Of a DNA stretch of 64,000 nt, positions 40,801 through 49,800 are shown in pieces. Made by a program: the position numbers and the translations under genes. Numbering within the stretch: the first letter of the stretch is position 1; the number at the start of each line of letters is the position of its first letter. The stretch is from Owenia fusiformis (taxonomy: Eukaryota > Annelida > Polychaeta > Sabellida > Oweniidae), in contig CAIIXF020000001.1 of the NCBI GenBank assembly GCA_903813345.2, positions 49,867,885 to 49,931,884 of the forward strand. Reading direction: 5' to 3'. The notes beneath the pieces are model-generated. The model saw nothing but the letters and a program-made list of their open reading frames with translations, searched no databases and was not told the origin of the DNA.

Positions 40801-43800
40801 TATGTACATGTGTGCTATATGTACATGCATAGGTATGCTATATGTAAGTACATGTGTGCTATATGTACATGCACAGGTATGCTATATATGTATGTACATG
40901 TGTGCTATATGTACATGCATAGGTATGCTATATGTAAGTACATGTGTGCTATATGTTCATGAATTGGTATGCTATATGTACTGACAATGCACAGGGTTGC
41001 TTTATGTACATGTAAATAACAAGTACATGTATGCTATGTATACATATGCACAGTCATACTTTATGTACATACTTTATGTACATGCTTAGATATGCTAAAC
41101 GTACATGCACTGGAATGGAATATGTAAATTAATGTACAATGACTATGATTATAACATGCATGTATTTACAATGTAGAGAGTATCACTTTTCTTGATCACT
41201 TGGATTCCAATTCATTCAAAAATGTCCCCTCAGTCTTATATATCATGCTATCACATTCACCAGGCTTGTCTTCACAATTGGCACATTATCATTTTTCAGA
41301 GCAAAAAAAAAAAGTTTCTCCATCATTTCATTAGCTCAAATGGTGCAATAAAGACAATAGACAAGTTGGGGGCAACTTTCGCAATAACTCAGAATTTTAA
41401 TATGTTATGCTCTTATTGTTACATGTCAGGCCTATTCAGTTCCGACTTTGTTCAGAGATAATCCTTAATTTGATTATCTGGCAAAAAATCAAAAAGGGGA
41501 CCACTTGTTATATCTAATTTTATAATCAAGATTAGAGAGTTAGTAAGACATTATTAGTTAGTTAGTAGCACCAATGACAATTTATCTCTCCTCATAGAAT
41601 ACATTAAGCTCTAGCTGTCTTTGTAAACATGTACATGTATTATGTTGAATTTGCAATAGTCTGGTGTGAGTAGAAATAATCTTGATTTATGTCATTATGA
41701 TATAGTGATTTTGCACAGAGCTTACATTTTATATGTTTGTATGTTACAGATGTACCAAAATAAACTATTTATAAACTAATTAACAACATATTATAGAAAT
41801 CATATTCAGCTCAATAATTGCCACCTAGCTAGTACTTGGAGCAAATTCAAAGGTTCACATTAATACGAGAAATCATTAATGTGACAATACGTCACCACCT
41901 GGTTGCAATTACAGAAATGTCACAAACCACCGAACACCAGCCACTGAATGCCAAACACCAAATGCCATCCACGAAAAGTTGGGAGACTGTAACAATATGT
42001 CACCACTTCTTGTGGTGACATAAAAATGGTGACTACAATAAGAATGTCTCACCCTTCTTGGTGGTGACATAATAAATCAATAATAACAAATATTTACTTA
42101 CTTTATTCCTATCTTTTTATTGATTGAATCTACGGAGATGACTTCTTTTCTATAGTTCAATTCCTAGAACCAGAAAGAACAAAGATCAATTAAAACATGC
42201 AGAATTTTATCACTAATGTTATCACTCAATTGCACACACTTTGATACCATTGCTTCAAATTGATTCTTGTTAATTGATTTATATCCACAGTGAGTTACCA
42301 AGGGTCTAACACAGACTCACAAGCTCCCCTGGAAAATGTTTCTCTTTATCAAAGGCCCTTACAAAGTTTAAACCACTTAGGCTTATACTGAAGTATAAAA
42401 AGTAATGGAAAATCTGAAATGCGTTAAAGCAGATATGAAATGGTATTTTTAACCTAAAGGAATCAACATAATTTTTTGATAGATGTATTTGGACATGTTT
42501 TCTCATCAGTAGGGTGAAAACTATTTCACTCTAACGATCGTTATAGCTGCTTAATAAGCAATATTCGAATTGGTTGTGACGTTATTGGCCCCCACGTGAT
42601 CTCTCACTGGTCCCCACGTGGCCCGTTTTGGTCCATTAGATCATGACGTCATAATGCCAAAATGTTTTGTTATTTGTTTACACAACAATCCTATGGTTGC
42701 CGTGACGTTGTGATTACTATGGAACCAATAAACCAAAGCTATATTTTGTATATGACGTTACTAATCACGTGGGGGCCAATTTGATTTATCAGTTAGTTTT
42801 ATTTCGTTATCTATGACCGTTAGCAATTATCTAACATTTATTTTATAATGGCTATCACAAGAACTCTACGGTGGGCTTACAATGGAGAAAACCACATTTT
42901 TGTAGCTGCAAGTTGAGAAAGCTATTTCAGTTGTCCTTTAAGTGAAATCTATGTTTAACTTTTTTTATCATAAATGTTGAATTTATTGTGTTTAAAGGCA
43001 GAATCAGATCTATAGGGGGTGACAAAATTACAAGCAACGTGCATAATTGACCTACCAATCTATTCCTTACAATCTCAAATACAATATCTCCCAAAAGATT
43101 CACAATATGTTATAAATTGGCGAACTTATTAATGATTCAAAGTGCAAAAATGGATGAAAAATGTTTAAATTCTCCCAAATAATAAGAATGGTAACCATTC
43201 TTATAGAAAAATAATACATTATTGTAAAAATCTTTTGTTTTCCTTGAATAAAGTATGTACTTTTGTGATTTTTAGAAAATAGACATGACAAGGAATGACA
43301 TGAGCCAAAAATATTCTAAAATTGAAACAATTTTTTGTTTAGCCTGCTCGCTATCTCTGATTCTCTCTTTAATACAGAGCAAGAAATGCATGTATCAAGA
43401 ATGTGCAGGTGCTCTCCAGACCATCAAACCAGAGGCATTTTCACAAGAGGAGTTAAAAAACAACAAGCCATTATTGAGTTGTGTTTCAGATATACTCTGA
43501 CATTTTTCATGTCCTCTATCTCTAATCTATGTATAACTATGTGATACAACTATTTCACTAATTGAGATTATTTTGGGCTCACTAAATAGGATCACCCTGT
43601 ATGAAGTCATACTTACAGGGTACATAACAATGGTACCATCAGGCTGTACAACCTCAACTGCCTCCACTCTAAAAGTTTAAATAAATAACAGTAAGGGACT
43701 AATCATACATGTAATGCATATTTGTAGCCAGGTGGGGGAACTTTGGAGGTACCCTGGAAAGTTCTGACCTACCTCTTTTTGAAAGAGATATGCTTTTTAA

Positions 43801-46800
43801 GACTTTCAAAGATAAAATTGGCATTTTTAAAAATAAAATTCATTTTTGTCAGATTGAGCTCCAACTGAGACATAACAGCCCTTTCCTAAGCAAAGCTGAT
43901 TATAGGTTTGTAATGTTATGCCTCCATCTATCTGAGCCTGAAGTACATCAAAAAGGAATGGTCATGAGAGTTGTCAACATTTATCAAACCAGGAAGCCTT
44001 TTACTTAAACTATTTTTACATCGATACCATCCTTCCACTTGAATTGAATCTCAAAGAACAAGGAAGCCTAAAGTTTTATTTTAATCTTAATTCTTGGAAT
44101 TGATGGAACACTACATTTTAACCATAAATCCTTTCCTACTATTGATTAAATTATGTTAAAATTGAAAACTGAATTACTTACACAAATGGCTCCGCACAAT
44201 ATTCACTGAACATTGCCACCAGTTGGTCCAGAACAATCTTGGCTTTGGTCAGATCTGTGGCTGTACACTCTATGAACACATTCTTTGTGCCAGTGTGGAT
44301 CTTGGAATGTTCACCTAGAATGTGAACATATGGTATAATTTCCAGAGAGACCTTGGTCAGAACTGTGGCTTTAAGATTTGTGAAAACATGCTTCATGCCA
44401 ATGTGGAACTTGGAAAAGCATTTTAGCTCATGTGCCTCAGTGTATTATTCTCATTTAGGATTTACTACTCACATTTCTTGTCTACAACTTAACATCACTT
44501 CAATGAATGCATTGTTTAAGACTTAAATTACTTTATAATAACATAATATGGATAACAATACTGACAAGTCCCATGGATGAAACTTTATTCGACCCTCAAG
44601 AATGATAGAATTACATTTATGGGAATCATTGTGTAAATTAATTACATTATATGTACTATATAATAATACTGTATAGTAACACATACCATTAATGATAGGA
44701 GGCATGGATAAAACAACCCCATTGCTGTCATAGATAACTGGGTATACTGGCTTGTCTCGAATGATTGGAAGATAGTGCCGCAGATGACTGTCGCCCTGTA
44801 AGAATGTTTAATGAACTCTTAGTACTATACTGTAATTTGATTAATTTACTGCATTATTATTGCATCCCTGGTCTGATAGTTTTCAATATCAACATGTGTT
44901 TTGACCAAGTATAATGGTCAGCAAATTTTGCTCATTTATTTAATGGTAGTCTGATAAGAGTAAATAATAGGCAGCTTAGTTTGGAATCCAAAATACATTT
45001 CTGGTAAATGCAATGGTGAATGGTGCTGTAGACAATGTCATTATGGGTTACCATAAGAACCCATACCTTCATTCCAATCGGTTCATATTTACAATGAGGC
45101 AAGATTTACTTAGTGAAACTTCATGGTCATCCTGCCTGGTGCTCTTTATTTTGCACATTACAACATATAAAAATTCTCTAGTCTTGCCTCAAGACCCCTA
45201 GACCCCCTATCTATTGTTGAAGTTGATAAGGGGGGGGGGGGGAGGGGGGTCCAGGGTCTTGATACAAGACTAGTTACTCCTAGAAACTCTCTGACTGGTC
45301 ATGATATCTAGCTGGTTCTACAGTGTATTGAGCTAGAATTCATGATGATACAATACTTACAGAATATAACTCCATCAGTTCTACAGCTGTGAATTCTTTG
45401 GTTTGGCTGAGTGGCTTGAATTTAATATCTGCTGGAGGTTGTGCGTTAAATGTGAATGGACCCTGTATGGTATCTAGATCATGAGTTCCTATAGCTACTA
45501 GTGACCTCTTTCTGAAAAAATGAAAATTTTTTTTCAAACAAATATTTACTTCGCTTGAGTTTCACTACATACTTTTTTACTGTTTACATAGAAATATATT
45601 ACGAAAATTCAGAAGTATGTTAATTTTACCAAAGACTGGAGCTTCTGATTGGCTGGTAGACTTGCAAAGATGTGACTGAGCAAAAGCCTATATAGATTCA
45701 CATGCTTTTTCTCAAGAAAAGTCCAAGATAGTCATACAGTCTGTAAGTCATGCCATATAGGGAGAAATATCCATTTAAGAAGAAATTGTTTCACTGCACA
45801 TGTACAATGGATGTTTCATTATACAACATTTCCACATTTATTGCACATTCAAATCTCCAATAAAAGTTACAAAAGATACATTTGAGAATATAAAGATCAT
45901 ATCTATATCAAAACTGTAAAATCATCTGTGAAATCAACTGATTTCAATATAGTAATGAATTACCTGCATATGTTTTGGTGAAGTTTATCTTGTAGTTCTA
46001 TGAAACTGTTATATCTCTCCTGCAATAAGAGAAATCAATATACAGGGTGTTTCATAACAGTCCAATTTTGTTTTATATGTAAACAAGACAATATGAGGCA
46101 TTGTAGTTTTTAACTATTGAAAAAATTCATGTATTCAAAATTGACATAGGAATACGCTAGTTTTTCATCTTTAAATCATGGGCTTTAACCGCACAAGCTT
46201 CACTTTGTAGAATTCTGCGATAACTAGAGGCAAGAAATAATTTTTATCATCCAAGTTTTTGTCTTCTATACTGTATGCATTCAACATTATTTTAGAAAAT
46301 GGGGGAGGTGGTTCCCAAAGTTATCATAACTTACAGGGGATTTCCAGCTTCACATTTTTTGAAATGCTTTTGTTTACATTGTTGAAAAATATTCACTTGT
46401 TTCATGTAAGAATTTGGCTATTTTAATGTGCTTCACACATGCCTTTTTAGAAAAATGGATGAATAAAGATAGTAATTAAACAAATAACTCACCTTGGTGA
46501 ATGTAATGTTTCTCAGAACAGCTGCCACTGCATGGGGTCTTACCTGTCCAGTCTGTAACAGAAACATGTTCAATGTAATTGCATCATAGGTATGAAACCC
46601 CACAGTACAATGCGCTTGCCAGTGTTAACATAGCTAGGGGCTACAAGTATATACTACATGAGCGAGACCCCTCATTAATAAGATGATGATACCACTAGCA
46701 AACTAACAGTACAATGGGGTCTGGATAGTACGTGGTGTGCATTTTGATTATTTTAGGGATATCAAAGTACAGTATTGTCAATCTGAACATTTTAAAAATA

Positions 46801-49800
46801 TAGATGAAATTATAATGTTCACCAATCATATGATGAAACATCGACACAAGAACTGAGAAATAAGAAATTGTACTCACCTCTGGTTTGATAATAAGTCTCT
46901 GCATGTTTGTTTTTGGGACTACTACTTTGTATCTGGGAGCAGCAATTCTAACAAAGAAAAGTTTGGTTTAAAATTTATATTTGACTTTTTTAATAACCAC
47001 ACACATGCCACATAGCCCTAGTCTTGTTTCAATTCCTCTCCTACTATCTATTTGACAAGCATTCTTGGCGAGAATATGGGATTAGGACTGGGAACACCAA
47101 GGCTTTACATGCAGTGAAACTGACATCTACAGGGTGTCCAATAAATAAGGTGAAAGATATTGTAACTTTCTTAATATTGCACCAATCTTGATGAAATTTT
47201 CAGAGTTTGTAGCCCAAACGTTTTACCTTTATTCTGTGAATTTAAAGCGTCTTCTATTTGATTGGCCAGAGTTGTGGTTGGTATAGCAACCGAAACAACA
47301 AAAAGGCGGGGCAAGTTTGTTTACGTCACAACTTTCCAAAACATATTTATTCTTTCTGATAGCTTTATTCATAGTCCCAGGTCTATTACTACCACAAATA
47401 CAACAGATACAATATAAAAAACAGTCCTAAAGTCCCATTGTTATGAAAATAAGCTATTCAACATAATGTCCATCTCTAGCTATACACTTCTTATGCCTAT
47501 TCACCCTCTCTCTAAACACATTTATGAACCCATTCTCGCCCATTTCCTGAAGTCTTGCTAAGACATGTGATCTGAGTTCATCAGTGCTTCCAAATTTATT
47601 TCCTCATAAGTCACGCTTGAGTTCTGCATATAAGTAAAAGTCATTGGGTGCAAGGTCTGGGGAATATGGAGGGTGTGCAAGTAGGGGTAGCCCCATTCCT
47701 AATAGTTTCACTAGTGAGCATAGCTGTGTGTGAACTCAGATCAAATGTCTTAGCAAGACTTCAGGAAATGGGCAAGAATGGGTTTGAAAGTGTGTTTAGA
47801 GAGTGGGCATAAGAAGTGTATAGCCAGAGATGGGCATTATGTTAAATAGCTTATTTTCATAGCAATGGGACTTTAGGGCTGTTTTTATATTGTATTTGTT
47901 GTAGTAATAGACCTGGGAGTATGAATAAAGCTATCAGAAAAAATAAATATGTTTTGGAAAGTTGTGACGTAAACAAACTTGCCCCGCCTTTTTGTTGTTT
48001 CGGTTGCTATAGCAACCACAACTCTGGCCAATCAAATAGAAGACGCTTTAAATTCACAGAATAAAGGTAAAAAGGTTTGGGCTACAAACTCTGAAAATTT
48101 CATCAAGATTGGTGCAATATTAAGAAAGTTATAATATCTTTCACCTTATTTATTGGACACCCTGTATTACAGTGATCTCCCCAGCATTAAAGCAAGTGGG
48201 CGCAGCATCCACCTGAGATTTTGAAAATAGGCATGCACCCACCTGAAAATCCATTTGCACCCACTTGAAAATGAGAAAAATCATGAAAAATGGGCATAAT
48301 TTGACCAATTTTGGTCTGAATTATGCACCCACTTGAGAAAAAATCTTGTAGAGATCAGTGTATTACACATTGTATGTTAACTCATTGATTTTCGAGAGCT
48401 TTCTCTAAAAGCTCTCTCTTTCTCTTTCTGTTAAACGTATTCTAGAAACTTACTTTTCTTTAAAGACTAGAAGTCCCCTGACCAGACCCTCAACACACAG
48501 TAAGTCATATCTGAAATAAGAACAGTACATGCCTGAATGAAAGGAATTTGACAAAAGATCCTCAAAATTGGTTACAAATTTTGTGTTTATAAGTAATAAA
48601 AGGGTTAACCTAGCCATTCGATTTGATTTTAACATAACTGATTCTGAAAATGTACAATTCTAACATTTTTTCAATCATTTTATCTCTGTAGAGGACAAAG
48701 CACTGTGATCCCCATAATCACAAATAAAAGTTGATCCTTGAACCACTTAAAATTTCTACTGGAGATGCTTACAGCCCTGAAAACCCATTTTCATACCTAA
48801 AGATGAGAAAGTTTGTGACAATTGGAATATTTTGACTAACTTGGTCAGAATAATGAAAATGAGATTTCTACACTGACTTGAAAAAATCCTTAGGGGGGGG
48901 GGGGCACTAATACAAGAGCTGAGTGTTATTTGCCAGGTCTATTACCTATTAGCTGGTAGCTCGACCCTATAGATGACTTCATCATCAGCTTCCAGTGCCT
49001 TCTCTGCACCCTGCTCCTTACTCAGCATGGCTTTTTCTGTCGTCTGCAATTACACACATGGTTTAGGGCCAAGGTGGATATACATTTAAACACCCATATC
49101 ATCCCTGATCTAAAAACATAATTATTTACATTTTGTCTTAACACCCACCCTCTAACTTAAAAAAAGAAACCTTCAGAGTTGATGTCATTTGAGTTGAGTC
49201 ATTTGTTGATATATCTGTCATACTAAAAAGAAACTTATACATACCACTTCATCTAACTCTAGGCCAAACTCGAAGCATAGTTCATCAAATTCCTCATCAG
49301 CTGAAATATACAAGAAAGATTAATAATTTAAAAAAATTAATAAATTGATTGTTGTTGTGGCAATGACTGAATGTGTGATCACTGATAGATAATTCTGTGT
49401 TTTGGAATTTTTGGTGAGGTAATAAGACCAAAACTTGCATTTCAATTTGAAAGAAATTGTGATGTGGAAAAATGGCGCATTTGATTTCAAATTTTATGAT
49501 TACTACATGACCCATACATACAGCAACATGATTCACATCCGGCAGAATAAAAAACCTGCAGGATTTATCTTTGGACGAAGGCCACGATATAGTGGCCTTA
49601 GAAGAAGGTAAATTACAGGAGCAAACTCGGTCAATGGATCAAGATCTTATGCAAAGTAGTCACTGAAGCTCCTACTGTGCAGCTGCCTTCAACAGAGGAA
49701 ATCTCAAAAAATTGAATCGAATACACCAAGTTAGTGGTGTACTCGAACAGATTTTTTATACATTTCCCTGGCCTATCATTATGATCCCGTTTACAGTTGG

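Noticed and set aside
40748-40984. 78-codon frame with repeated Cys/Tyr/Met peptides
   Set aside because: Entirely translated minisatellite sequence.
48171-48361. Small repeat block with CACCCACTTGA words and AGTGATCTC / GAGATCA ends
   Set aside because: Possible short element beside the mariner dimer, but ends and duplication are too unclear to call.
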